The translations under genes were made by a program, and so were the position numbers. The notes below the pieces were generated by a model. The model worked only from the letters and a program-made list of their open reading frames with translations, had not been told where the DNA came from and searched no databases. 64,000 nucleotides of DNA, taken from NCBI RefSeq assembly GCF_009883635.2, contig NZ_CP026115.2, positions 2,170,001 to 2,234,000 on the forward strand, given 5' to 3'. Below, one piece after another: positions 52,028 to 60,488 of the stretch; position 1 is the first letter of the stretch, and each line of letters begins with the position of its first letter. This DNA comes from Pseudomonas putida. GTDB taxonomy: Bacteria; Pseudomonadota; Gammaproteobacteria; Pseudomonadales; Pseudomonadaceae.

Positions 52028-52070
52028 AGCTGCAAGCTGCAAGCTGCAAGCTGCAAGCTGCAAGCTGCAA
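52027..52070 (+). repeat. Tandem AAGCTGC heptamer repeat
   Basis: Six and a fraction perfect copies of the 7-base unit AAGCTGC begin inside the gpmI stop codon. About 40 bases downstream, GCTTGTAGCTTGGCGCTTGCAGC (52103-52125, in pieces) provides a rough complement, so the whole gap can fold into one long imperfect hairpin before envC. Confidence 0.85.
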
Positions 52071-52170
52071 GAAGAGGCCTGCCATTGCTCGCTTTTTCTT
52101 GCCGCTTGTAGCTTGGCGCTTGCAGCTACTCCATACTAGGCCAGTCTCCATCCCCGGTACGCCAAACCCC

Positions 52171-53466
52171 ATGCTACGCGCCCTGATTCTACTAGCCCTG
52201 TCCTGCCTGCTCAGTCCGGCCTTCGCCGATGAGCGCGCACAGACCCAGCAGCAACTGGACGCCACCCGCCAGGACATTGCCGAGCTCAAGAAGACGCTGG
52301 GCAAGCTCCAGGAAGAAAAGGCCGGCGTGCAAAAAGACCTCAAGGCCACCGAGACCGACATCGGTAACCTGGAGAAGCAGGTGGAGGCCCTGCAACAAGA
52401 ACTAAAAAAGACCGAGGGCGAGCTGGAGCGCCTTGATACCGAGAAAAAAAAACTCCAGAGCGCCCGCGTTGAACAACAACGGCTGATAGCCATTCAGGCC
52501 CGTTCGGCCTACCAGAACAACGGCCGCGAGGAATACCTCAAGCTGCTGCTCAACCAGCAGAACCCTGAGAAATTCGCTCGCACCCTGTCCTATTACGACT
52601 ACCTGAGCAAAGCGCGCCTCGACCAGCTCAAGGCGTTCAACGAGACCCTGCGCCAGCTGGCCAGTGTCGAACAGAACATTTCCCGCGAGCAGGAACAGCT
52701 GCTGGCCCAGCGCGCCGACCTCGACACCCGCCGCCAGGCGCTGGACGCCGAGCGCGGCAAGCGCCAGCAGGTACTGGCCAAGCTCAACAGCGACGTGAAA
52801 GACGGCGACCAGAAGCTGCAGGCCCGCCAACAGGACCAGGCCGACCTGGCCAAGGTGCTCAAGACCATCGAGGAAACCCTGGCCCGCCAGGCCCGCGAAG
52901 CCGAAGAAGCACGCAAGAAAGCCCTGCTCGCCCAGCAGGAAGCCGAGAAGCGCCGCCAGCAGGAGGCCTTGGCCGCCCGCGCGGATAAGGAAGATGCCGA
53001 GCCGCCGAAAAAGGCCCGCACCACCCTCGGTCCGCTGGTTTCCAGTGACGGCGCCAGCTATGGCGGTGCATTTTCTGCTGCACGGGGAAAACTTCCCTGG
53101 CCGGTCAATGGTCGATTGCTGGCACGCTTCGGTGATGCCCGCGGCAGCGATGCCCGGGCCAAGTGGGACGGCGTGATGATCAGCGCCAGCCCCGGCACCC
53201 AGGTACGCGCGGTGCACGGCGGGCGCGTGGTGTTTGCCGACTGGTTGCGTGGCGCTGGACTTCTGGTCATTCTCGACCATGGTAATGGTTACCTGAGCCT
53301 GTACGGCCACAACCAGAGCCTGCTCAAGAGCGCCGGCGACATCGTCAAGGCCGGCGAAGCCATCTCCACCGTTGGCGACAGTGGTGGCCAGGACAGCGCA
53401 GGCTTGTACTTCGCCATCCGCCAGCAGGGCCGGCCGACCGACCCTTCGCAGTGGTGCCGCGGCTGA
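52171..53466 (+). CDS. envC: EnvC-like murein hydrolase activator (degenerate M23 domain)
   Basis: A periplasmic divisome protein that, with FtsEX, activates cell-wall amidases at septation. 431 residues: a signal peptide (to about residue 19), long coiled coils (about 20-115 and 170-285) and a C-terminal LytM/M23 domain (about 310-430). The zinc ligands are lost: the usual HxxxD is WDGVM and the last HxH-type motif is LYFAIR. This is the pattern of an activator rather than an enzyme. ATG 52171 begins the signal peptide; an upstream extension is not plausible. Confidence 0.9.
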   Translation: MLRALILLALSCLLSPAFADERAQTQQQLDATRQDIAELKKTLGKLQEEKAGVQKDLKATETDIGNLEKQVEALQQELKKTEGELERLDTEKKKLQSARVEQQRLIAIQARSAYQNNGREEYLKLLLNQQNPEKFARTLSYYDYLSKARLDQLKAFNETLRQLASVEQNISREQEQLLAQRADLDTRRQALDAERGKRQQVLAKLNSDVKDGDQKLQARQQDQADLAKVLKTIEETLARQAREAEEARKKALLAQQEAEKRRQQEALAARADKEDAEPPKKARTTLGPLVSSDGASYGGAFSAARGKLPWPVNGRLLARFGDARGSDARAKWDGVMISASPGTQVRAVHGGRVVFADWLRGAGLLVILDHGNGYLSLYGHNQSLLKSAGDIVKAGEAISTVGDSGGQDSAGLYFAIRQQGRPTDPSQWCRG

Positions 53467-53544
53467 CACATACATACGGCATGGCGCCAAGCGCCCCGCC
53501 GATGCTCCGCAGGGAGCGTTTACAGGATCAGGAGTTCGTTCGAC

Positions 53545-54879
53545 ATGCTGCATTCGCCTCGCCTCACCCAGCTGGCCCTGACCATCGCCCTGGCGATCGG
53601 TGCGCCCCTGGCCAGCGCCGCGGAGCCGGCGAAAGCCTCGCCAGCCAAGCCTGCTGCAGTGCCAGCCACCGAGGTGACCGCCAAGGCACCGCTGCCGCTG
53701 GAAGAGCTGCGCACCTTCGCCGAGGTCATGGACCGCATCAAGGCCGCCTACGTCGAACCCGTGGACGACAAGACCCTGCTGGAAAACGCCATCAAGGGCA
53801 TGCTCAGCAACCTTGACCCACACTCGGCCTACCTCGGCCCTGAGGACTTCCAGGAGCTGCAGGAAAGCACCAGCGGTGAATTCGGCGGCCTCGGCATCGA
53901 AGTGGGCCAGGAGGACGGCAACATCAAGGTGGTGTCGCCGATCGACGACACCCCCGCCTCGCGTGCCGGCGTGCAGGCCGGTGACCTGATCGTCAAGATC
54001 AACGGCGCACCCACCCGTGGCCAGACCATGACCGAAGCGGTCGACAAGATGCGCGGCAAGATTGGCGAGAAGATTACCCTGACCCTGGTGCGCGACGGCG
54101 GCAATCCGTTCGACGTGACCCTTGCCCGTGCGGTGATCCAGGTCAAGAGCGTGAAGAGTCAGCTGCTGGAGAGCGGCTATGGCTACATTCGCATCACCCA
54201 GTTCCAGGTCAAGACCGGCGACGAAGTCGGCAAGGCCCTGGCCAAACTGCGCAAGGACAACGGCAAGAAGCTGCGCGGGGTAATCCTCGACCTGCGCAAC
54301 AACCCCGGTGGCGTGCTGCAGTCGGCAGTGGAAGTTGCCGACCACTTCCTGACCAAGGGCCTGATCGTCTACACCAAGGGCCGCATCGCCAACTCCGAGC
54401 TGCGCTTCAATGCCGACCCGGCCGACGCCAGCGAAGGCGTGCCGCTGGTGGTGTTGATCAATGGCGGCAGTGCCTCGGCCTCGGAAATCGTCGCTGGCGC
54501 CCTGCAGGACCAGAAGCGTGCCGTGCTGATGGGCACCGACAGCTTCGGCAAGGGCTCGGTACAGACTGTGCTGCCACTGGCCAACGACCGTGCGCTGAAG
54601 CTCACCACCGCGCTGTACTACACGCCCAACGGCCGCTCGATCCAGGCCCAGGGCATCGTCCCCGACATCGAAGTGCGCCCGGCCAAGCTGACCGCCGATG
54701 CCAGCGACAACGACACCTTCAAGGAAGCCGACCTGCAGGGCCACCTGGGCAACGGCAACGGCGGCGCCGACCGACCGACCGGCAGCAGCAAGCGCCAGGA
54801 GCGCCCGCAGGACAGTGACTACCAGCTGAGCCAGGCCCTGAGCCTGCTCAAGGGCCTGAACATCACCAAGGGCGACTGA
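53545..54879 (+). CDS. ctpA: Carboxy-terminal processing protease CtpA (S41)
   Basis: A periplasmic S41A protease. In P. aeruginosa the corresponding protein works with the lipoprotein LbcA to degrade cell-wall hydrolases. 444 residues: a signal peptide (to about 25), an Ala/Pro-rich linker, a PDZ domain (about 105-185) with GGLGIEV, and the protease core. The catalytic dyad is Ser311 in GGSASASE and Lys336 in FGKGSVQ, with Gln340. The neighbours envC and the divergent polysaccharide deacetylase match the P. aeruginosa order. Confidence 0.95.
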   Translation: MLHSPRLTQLALTIALAIGAPLASAAEPAKASPAKPAAVPATEVTAKAPLPLEELRTFAEVMDRIKAAYVEPVDDKTLLENAIKGMLSNLDPHSAYLGPEDFQELQESTSGEFGGLGIEVGQEDGNIKVVSPIDDTPASRAGVQAGDLIVKINGAPTRGQTMTEAVDKMRGKIGEKITLTLVRDGGNPFDVTLARAVIQVKSVKSQLLESGYGYIRITQFQVKTGDEVGKALAKLRKDNGKKLRGVILDLRNNPGGVLQSAVEVADHFLTKGLIVYTKGRIANSELRFNADPADASEGVPLVVLINGGSASASEIVAGALQDQKRAVLMGTDSFGKGSVQTVLPLANDRALKLTTALYYTPNGRSIQAQGIVPDIEVRPAKLTADASDNDTFKEADLQGHLGNGNGGADRPTGSSKRQERPQDSDYQLSQALSLLKGLNITKGD

Positions 54880-54887
54880 TCCACCCC

Positions 54888-55673
54888 ATGCGTTATCTGC
54901 TGTGTCTGCTGTTCTGCCTGATGGCCGGGGTCGCGCAAGCGGCGCCGGCCGGCAAGGCCTACCTGAGCATCATCATCGACGACCTGGGCCAGAGCGCCGA
55001 TCGCGACAGTCGAACGCTGGCCCTGCCCGGGCCGGTGACCATGGCGATCATGCCCGATACCCCGCATGCCACCGACTTCGCCCGCCAGGCCCACAAGGCC
55101 GGCAAGACGGTGATCCTGCACATGCCCATGGACCCTGCGACCGGACCCTACGCCTGGCACCCAGGCATCCCGATCAATGAGCTGGCGCAGCGCCTGGATG
55201 CGGCCTTGGCCAAGGTGCCGTACGCCGCTGGCATCAACAACCACATGGGTAGCCGAATGACAGCTCAACGCGAACCCATGAAGTGGTTGATGGGCGAGTT
55301 GGGGCGACGCCATCTGTTCTTTGTCGACAGCCGAACCAGCGCCGCCACGGTCGCGGCAGCCGAAGCACAGGCACAAGACTTGGCGCATGTGTCCAGGGAT
55401 GTGTTTCTCGACGACGTGCGCACCCCTGAGGCCATTGCCGGGCAACTGCGCCAAGGTGTCGAATTGGCACGCAAACAGGGCTCTGCGGTATTGATCGGCC
55501 ACCCTTATCCACAGACACTCGACGTGCTGTCACGCGAGATCCCCAAGTTGAAAAGCCAGGGCATCGAGCTGATCACCCTGCCACAGATGATTGCCGTGCG
55601 CGGCAACCAGGCCATGCCTGCCCACGGCAAGCATGGCCGTTACACCAACAGCAGCCCGGTCAGAATGGAATGA
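54888..55673 (+). CDS. Divergent polysaccharide deacetylase family protein
   Basis: A 261-residue periplasmic protein with a signal peptide ending AQAAP. The DPD family (YibQ-like) is indicated by LSIIIDDLGQS, HMPMDP, GINNHMGSRMT and FFVDSRT. The NodB-type fold keeps Asp and His metal-ligand candidates, but activity is unproven. It starts nine bases after ctpA, so it is in the envC-ctpA transcript. Its stop overlaps the end of the giant convergent gene by 14 bases. Confidence 0.92.
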   Translation: MRYLLCLLFCLMAGVAQAAPAGKAYLSIIIDDLGQSADRDSRTLALPGPVTMAIMPDTPHATDFARQAHKAGKTVILHMPMDPATGPYAWHPGIPINELAQRLDAALAKVPYAAGINNHMGSRMTAQREPMKWLMGELGRRHLFFVDSRTSAATVAAAEAQAQDLAHVSRDVFLDDVRTPEAIAGQLRQGVELARKQGSAVLIGHPYPQTLDVLSREIPKLKSQGIELITLPQMIAVRGNQAMPAHGKHGRYTNSSPVRME

Positions 55674-58600
55674 TCCCTCGGGCCTGCTCCAAGGTCAGTG
55701 GGCCGTAATGCACCCGCCTGCCCGGCAAGGCGTCACGCTTGAAGCCGCTGTTCGCATTGCTCTCGAAGCGTTGCGCCCAAAGCTTGAGGTGACCGCGGGT
55801 GAACGCATCAGCCATAGCACCGGCACTGGGCAGGTGGAAGTGTACGGCCCAAAGCGCCTTGCCCTTGCTTTCGCCTGCGGCCTTCAGGCGCATGACCTTG
55901 TACTCATCGAACGCACTGCCGTCGACCATGAGCTGTCGAGGGCCGACGTATTCGACTTTGATCAGTTTCCGTCCATGCAGGTACAGCAGGGCTTGCGCGT
56001 CAGGATATGACGTCTGCGTGTAGAGCTGGGTCAACAGTGCGTCTTTGTGCGCCTGCAATTCGCCGCGCGCGGTGCCAACCAGCCGGGCAGCCTCAGAGTC
56101 CGCTTCCGAAAGCCCCACGGCAAACGCCTGCAACCTGGCAATCTGCTCATCGAACAGCCGAGCCAGATGCTTGCCGCTGATATCCTGCGACACAAACAGC
56201 CGGGCTTGCCGGAGAATGGCTTCATTGTCCTGCATCAGCGCCTGTGCCTGCGCCAGGCTACTGACGCTTGCGGACTCTTCGTCAATCACCGCCTCGGGCA
56301 CGGCATCGATACGTTCGACCCACTGCCCTTCGCGTAGATCGAAACGCTGCACCACGTTCTGGTTCAAGGGCTCACGCACAACGAGGATCGAGTGCCCCTC
56401 TTCCTGCTCCTCAGTGGCGATGATAATGACGCCTTCACTATTGCGGATCACATGCTGGGCTTGTGTCGGCACGGGGTAAATGCCGGTGTCCAGCACACGC
56501 CCAGCCCTTCCCTCGAGCACCTCGCGGGCTTCTACCAAGCGACGCCCGGCGTCCTCCTTGAGCAACAGCACATGATCCTTGTACTGTTTGAGCAAGGCAG
56601 GATCGACCAGGCTGCCTCCATCAGCGGCAATCAGATCACTGTTGACTATCGCAGCCGAGTACTCGTCCCACGCCTCCTGGAGAATGCTGACTCGATCCGC
56701 CACCGCCAGGTTGGCCATGATCGACTCGCCATGGGCACGGGCAGCGCTCTGGAACAGCTTGCCACCCAGCTCGCCCCGATATTTCACCAATTTCCTCAAG
56801 CCCGTGGCCGAATCCATGTGCAAGGCCAGGTCAGCCAGATTGAGCACATGGTGCAAGCGCAGGTCTTCGGTCGTGAATGCCCGTTGGCCGATCAGCTGGG
56901 CCATCGTCCGGGCATCGACACCGGGGTTAACCTGCGCGTCGGGACTGACGAGCGGCAAGTACTTGTCGAGCTGCGCATTGGCGACCAGCATCCGTTCCTG
57001 CAGTGCCACCACACGCTCAAGGTTCTGCCTGAAGGCCTGGTAAGGCTGCCGTACTTCATGCAGTTTCTTGCCACTCAGGGCCGTCACCAGGGCATCGTGC
57101 TTCGGGTAGTCGGCGAGGCGCCACAATTCGTTGAAGACGAAGTCGTTGTTGGTGATCTGCGAGGCAGTCAGCAGAGCACGCTGGTCCCTCAACGACTGCT
57201 CGAAATCAGCCTCCTGCCCCCCACGGTACTTGGGTTCCAGCATCTGGTCGAACAGCGCTATCTTGTTATCGTCGAGTTTGACGACCTGCTCCATCGTCGC
57301 AATGGACTTCAGGCGCTCCTCCTGCACACCAGGCTCGAGCTGCGTGATTCGCTCGGCATACATCTGCACCATCGCGTGATTAGCCTGCGCTTTGATGACC
57401 TCGGAGGCCTTGAGGCGCTCAAGTGTTTCGATCTGCCCCTGCAGTCGAAGGACTTCCTTGCCCTGTTCGGTGAACAGGGCCGAAAGTGCGTTGACTCGGT
57501 CCGTGAGCGCATCCGCTGTCTTTTTCATCCCTTTTAGCGTCGCGGCCAGCCTTTGCGCCGTCATGCTTCGGGGCATCCCACCCAGCAAACGCAATCCGCT
57601 ATCGACGCGCCAGACCCCGTGCTCCAGGGACAGCCAAGGCCCGACTGCGCCCTGCTTGCCGACCACACGCACGCCCTCCGGCAGCAGGTTCACTTCATAG
57701 ACGTCTGCGGCCATTTCGACGTAATGTCGCGTGCCGATCCGGTAGGTCCCCTGCCCATCTCCACTGTCCAGCGGCGCCAGGTCATCTAGACGAACACTCA
57801 CGCGCATCGCCCTGAGCGCCGCACGCTTCGCGGCAGGCAAGCTATTGAAGCCCTGGTTTCCGCGCCACGAGAAGTCAAGCTGATGCCCCGCTATACCCTG
57901 CAATCCTCCGGATAAAGCCGTAATGCGGGGCTGGCTCACGGGGTCGACCCATTGCCTGACCGCCTCACGCCGCAGAGGCCCTTCGAAAAACCTGGCATCC
58001 GGCAGCCGAGTCGACATCATCGGTTGCCTGACTGGTTGCCGTAAATGCGCCATGGTCACGCCTAACGTGAGCAGCACATCAACGCAGGCCGCGGAGCGGT
58101 CGAATGGCTCACCGTCGCTGATGGCCTCAAGATCAGCCTCCAGACTTTTCACGGTCTGCAGCAACCAGGTAACCGAAGCAATCGGCCCATTGAAAATGAG
58201 CGTTACGGTGTTGAACACCAGCCAGGCACCTTCCAACAACGTGGCCCAGCGGTTTTCCGCAGTCGACGTAGTACGCAGATCGGCCAATGCGACCAGCAGG
58301 TTGCGGTTCGCGACAAACAGCTTCTCATCCACATCGTCGTCCCAGAGCTCGACCGCCAGGCTGGCAGGCGCTGGCGACTCGAAATTGAGGAACGGATCGA
58401 TACCGATATGCTCAATGTGCGGCTCAGCGAAGCCGCCTTTGTCATAGACCGGGCGTGCAGTTGGCGCCATCCACTCAAGCAGGCTCCTCTCCAGCTCGTG
58501 ATCCTTGATAATCGCCTCCAGCATGGCCTGCTCACTGGCGAACGATCTGAGCGGATCATCCGGGTACAGCGGCCTGTAGAGCACCACGACCGAGGGCTGG

Positions 58601-60327
58601 CTGCACATCAGCACATACATGCCGGCAACCACATCGCGCACCGTCGTCGTCGGCCGACGCTTGAACGCCAACGGCAACAGCGAGAGGGTCGGGGCCAAGG
58701 CATCGATATGGCCTCGGCAAAAATCCGTCACGCATTGCAGACCACGCTCGCTCAGCCGGCCGGCCAGTTTTGCCTGCAGCCCTGCGAACAGTAATGAGGC
58801 ACGCCACTCCCGGGCGAAGTGGCTGACCCTTGTCGGTCGCCTCTCGGTGTCATCCAGTCGCTCGGCGACATAACGGGGGTAGTGGCCGCCGATGTCGACA
58901 TCGGCCACCAACTGCTTGGCAAAGTCCACGCCGAGCCATTTCGGCAAAACACCACCATCCCGGCGGGCCATGCCAGTAATGATCGCCCCCTGCAGAGCGG
59001 CCAGGTTGCCAATGGCGAATTCAGTCAGTGACTTGCTGCCGGCCGGCACCAACGGCTCGCCTCCACCGCTACCCACACCCGCCCCGCCTGGCACACCGGC
59101 CGCGATGCCCAGCGAGAGTACAATGTCGTCCGACACAGGTATGTCTTCGTCCGGATGCAGCGCACGCATGCGTTCGGCGAGTCGCTGGCTGACATAGCCA
59201 TGTAGATCCTGGATATCGTCCAGTGACCCTGCGCCCTTCGACTCGAGCTGGTACAACGCCAGCGTGAACTGCGCCTCCTGCCAGGCAAAGCAGTCCCTGG
59301 CGCTGGATGCCGCCAGAGCTGGGAGCACCTCGGGCCATACGTCCCGGTCTATGAAGTAGCCACTGTAGAACGCTTGAGAGGGGTCGCTCAGGTTGGCGAA
59401 CAACTGCTCCAGCGCAGCGCTGTCCTCCACCTGCGAATAGCGAACCTGCTCGATGCGCTCCAGCAGGCCATCCAGCAGCAAGGCACTTTGCTGGGCGAAT
59501 GCATCGCCCTCAAGCGCAAGGCATTGCCAGGTCATGGCATCGAAGCAATAGTCCTTGGCGAGCTCATCGCACAGCGCCTGTGCAAACGCGTCCAGCGACT
59601 CGAACGCGCTGATGACGCTCGACGGGGCGCACCACAACACCACCGTGCCTTCATCCCATTCGCCGGTTACCAGCAGGTTGTGCAGCAGCAGGCTGGTTTG
59701 CTGATCTTCAAGGCTCAGGCTGACCTGCAACGCATACACCGGAGGAGGATCTTCCCCCAACAGCAGCCCATGCACGCAAGCCACAGCCCTGGCATCCAGC
59801 CCTTGCAGGGGCAGATTGCGCAGCATCGCCTGCTTGATCAGCAACTGGAACCAGCGATCACGGCTGACCCCCGCGCTGCCGTGAGAGCGCCAGAAATCCA
59901 ACTGCGCCTGGGCGAAATGCCGGGGAAGCTGTTCGATCAATTCATTCAGTGGCTCGCTCAGGCCACTGAGCGCACAGGTGTCATACACACTTTCGGACCC
60001 CGCAAACCGATAGGAACCCGACAGCCCCAGCTTGTAGTCACGACCTTCAAGCGGTTCGATGTCTATTTCTTCACCGGCAGCCATGGCCGCGAGTACGGCA
60101 TCGACCAGCGGTTGAGTCGTCCACCAACCCTGCCCCGGTTCGGGTGAATCGAGCATCAGCGGGGCGGCCGATATCAGCGGGGGCTGGGTCGCAGCGAGGT
60201 AGGGGAGCTGCTTGAGCAGCAGTTCGAGCAACTGCCTGCCTAGCACTTCGCGCAGGCGTGGCCGGGAGGCGAACTGGCTTGCAACCGCTGCCATGAAGTC
60301 AAAAGGGGAAGTTTCCAAGGTAGACAT
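55660..60327 (-). CDS. Giant toxin-like protein (dermonecrotic-toxin/DUF6543-like), 1555 aa
   Basis: A 1555-residue protein with no signal peptide. The N-terminus (SPFDFMAAVASQFASRPRLREV) and segments such as VVLYRPLYPDDPLRSFASEQ and LEWMAPTARPVYDKGGF match, in my memory, the N-terminal region of large Pseudomonas proteins annotated dermonecrotic toxin or DUF6543. A Gly-rich linker (VPGGAGVGSGGGEP) lies about 430 residues in. A hydrophobic stretch (AWLVFNTVTLIFNGPIASVTWLL) falls near 710 and a coiled coil near 930-1010. There are no LRRs and no NEL motif. ATG 60327 has AAAGGG nine bases upstream. Its activity is unknown; a secreted toxin is an inference. Confidence 0.75.
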   Translation of the reverse strand: MSTLETSPFDFMAAVASQFASRPRLREVLGRQLLELLLKQLPYLAATQPPLISAAPLMLDSPEPGQGWWTTQPLVDAVLAAMAAGEEIDIEPLEGRDYKLGLSGSYRFAGSESVYDTCALSGLSEPLNELIEQLPRHFAQAQLDFWRSHGSAGVSRDRWFQLLIKQAMLRNLPLQGLDARAVACVHGLLLGEDPPPVYALQVSLSLEDQQTSLLLHNLLVTGEWDEGTVVLWCAPSSVISAFESLDAFAQALCDELAKDYCFDAMTWQCLALEGDAFAQQSALLLDGLLERIEQVRYSQVEDSAALEQLFANLSDPSQAFYSGYFIDRDVWPEVLPALAASSARDCFAWQEAQFTLALYQLESKGAGSLDDIQDLHGYVSQRLAERMRALHPDEDIPVSDDIVLSLGIAAGVPGGAGVGSGGGEPLVPAGSKSLTEFAIGNLAALQGAIITGMARRDGGVLPKWLGVDFAKQLVADVDIGGHYPRYVAERLDDTERRPTRVSHFAREWRASLLFAGLQAKLAGRLSERGLQCVTDFCRGHIDALAPTLSLLPLAFKRRPTTTVRDVVAGMYVLMCSQPSVVVLYRPLYPDDPLRSFASEQAMLEAIIKDHELERSLLEWMAPTARPVYDKGGFAEPHIEHIGIDPFLNFESPAPASLAVELWDDDVDEKLFVANRNLLVALADLRTTSTAENRWATLLEGAWLVFNTVTLIFNGPIASVTWLLQTVKSLEADLEAISDGEPFDRSAACVDVLLTLGVTMAHLRQPVRQPMMSTRLPDARFFEGPLRREAVRQWVDPVSQPRITALSGGLQGIAGHQLDFSWRGNQGFNSLPAAKRAALRAMRVSVRLDDLAPLDSGDGQGTYRIGTRHYVEMAADVYEVNLLPEGVRVVGKQGAVGPWLSLEHGVWRVDSGLRLLGGMPRSMTAQRLAATLKGMKKTADALTDRVNALSALFTEQGKEVLRLQGQIETLERLKASEVIKAQANHAMVQMYAERITQLEPGVQEERLKSIATMEQVVKLDDNKIALFDQMLEPKYRGGQEADFEQSLRDQRALLTASQITNNDFVFNELWRLADYPKHDALVTALSGKKLHEVRQPYQAFRQNLERVVALQERMLVANAQLDKYLPLVSPDAQVNPGVDARTMAQLIGQRAFTTEDLRLHHVLNLADLALHMDSATGLRKLVKYRGELGGKLFQSAARAHGESIMANLAVADRVSILQEAWDEYSAAIVNSDLIAADGGSLVDPALLKQYKDHVLLLKEDAGRRLVEAREVLEGRAGRVLDTGIYPVPTQAQHVIRNSEGVIIIATEEQEEGHSILVVREPLNQNVVQRFDLREGQWVERIDAVPEAVIDEESASVSSLAQAQALMQDNEAILRQARLFVSQDISGKHLARLFDEQIARLQAFAVGLSEADSEAARLVGTARGELQAHKDALLTQLYTQTSYPDAQALLYLHGRKLIKVEYVGPRQLMVDGSAFDEYKVMRLKAAGESKGKALWAVHFHLPSAGAMADAFTRGHLKLWAQRFESNANSGFKRDALPGRRVHYGPLTLEQARGIIPF

Positions 60328-60440
60328 ATACGCGCGCCCTTTACGGTCAAAGGGCACAAGAATGCAGAGGCGTACTCCCTGCGTGGCATTACATACTGCT
60401 GTGCTATTTCAGACGCGGCCACGAGCGAGCGGAAACAAAA

Positions 60441-60470
60441 AAGGGCCCGGCTCTCACGAACCGGGCCCTT
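60441..60470 (-). terminator. Rho-independent terminator after betT
   Basis: AAGGGCCCGG and CCGGGCCCTT form a perfect 10-bp stem. On the minus strand it is followed by TTTTTTG, 18 bases beyond the betT stop. It separates betT from the giant gene downstream. Confidence 0.88.
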
Positions 60471-60488
60471 GTTGCTCGGTAGCCTTCG

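Noticed and set aside
52027..52070. Possible CRISPR or coding repeat in the AAGCTGC array
   Set aside because: Contiguous 7-base units without spacers, in a short intergenic gap, are a simple tandem repeat.
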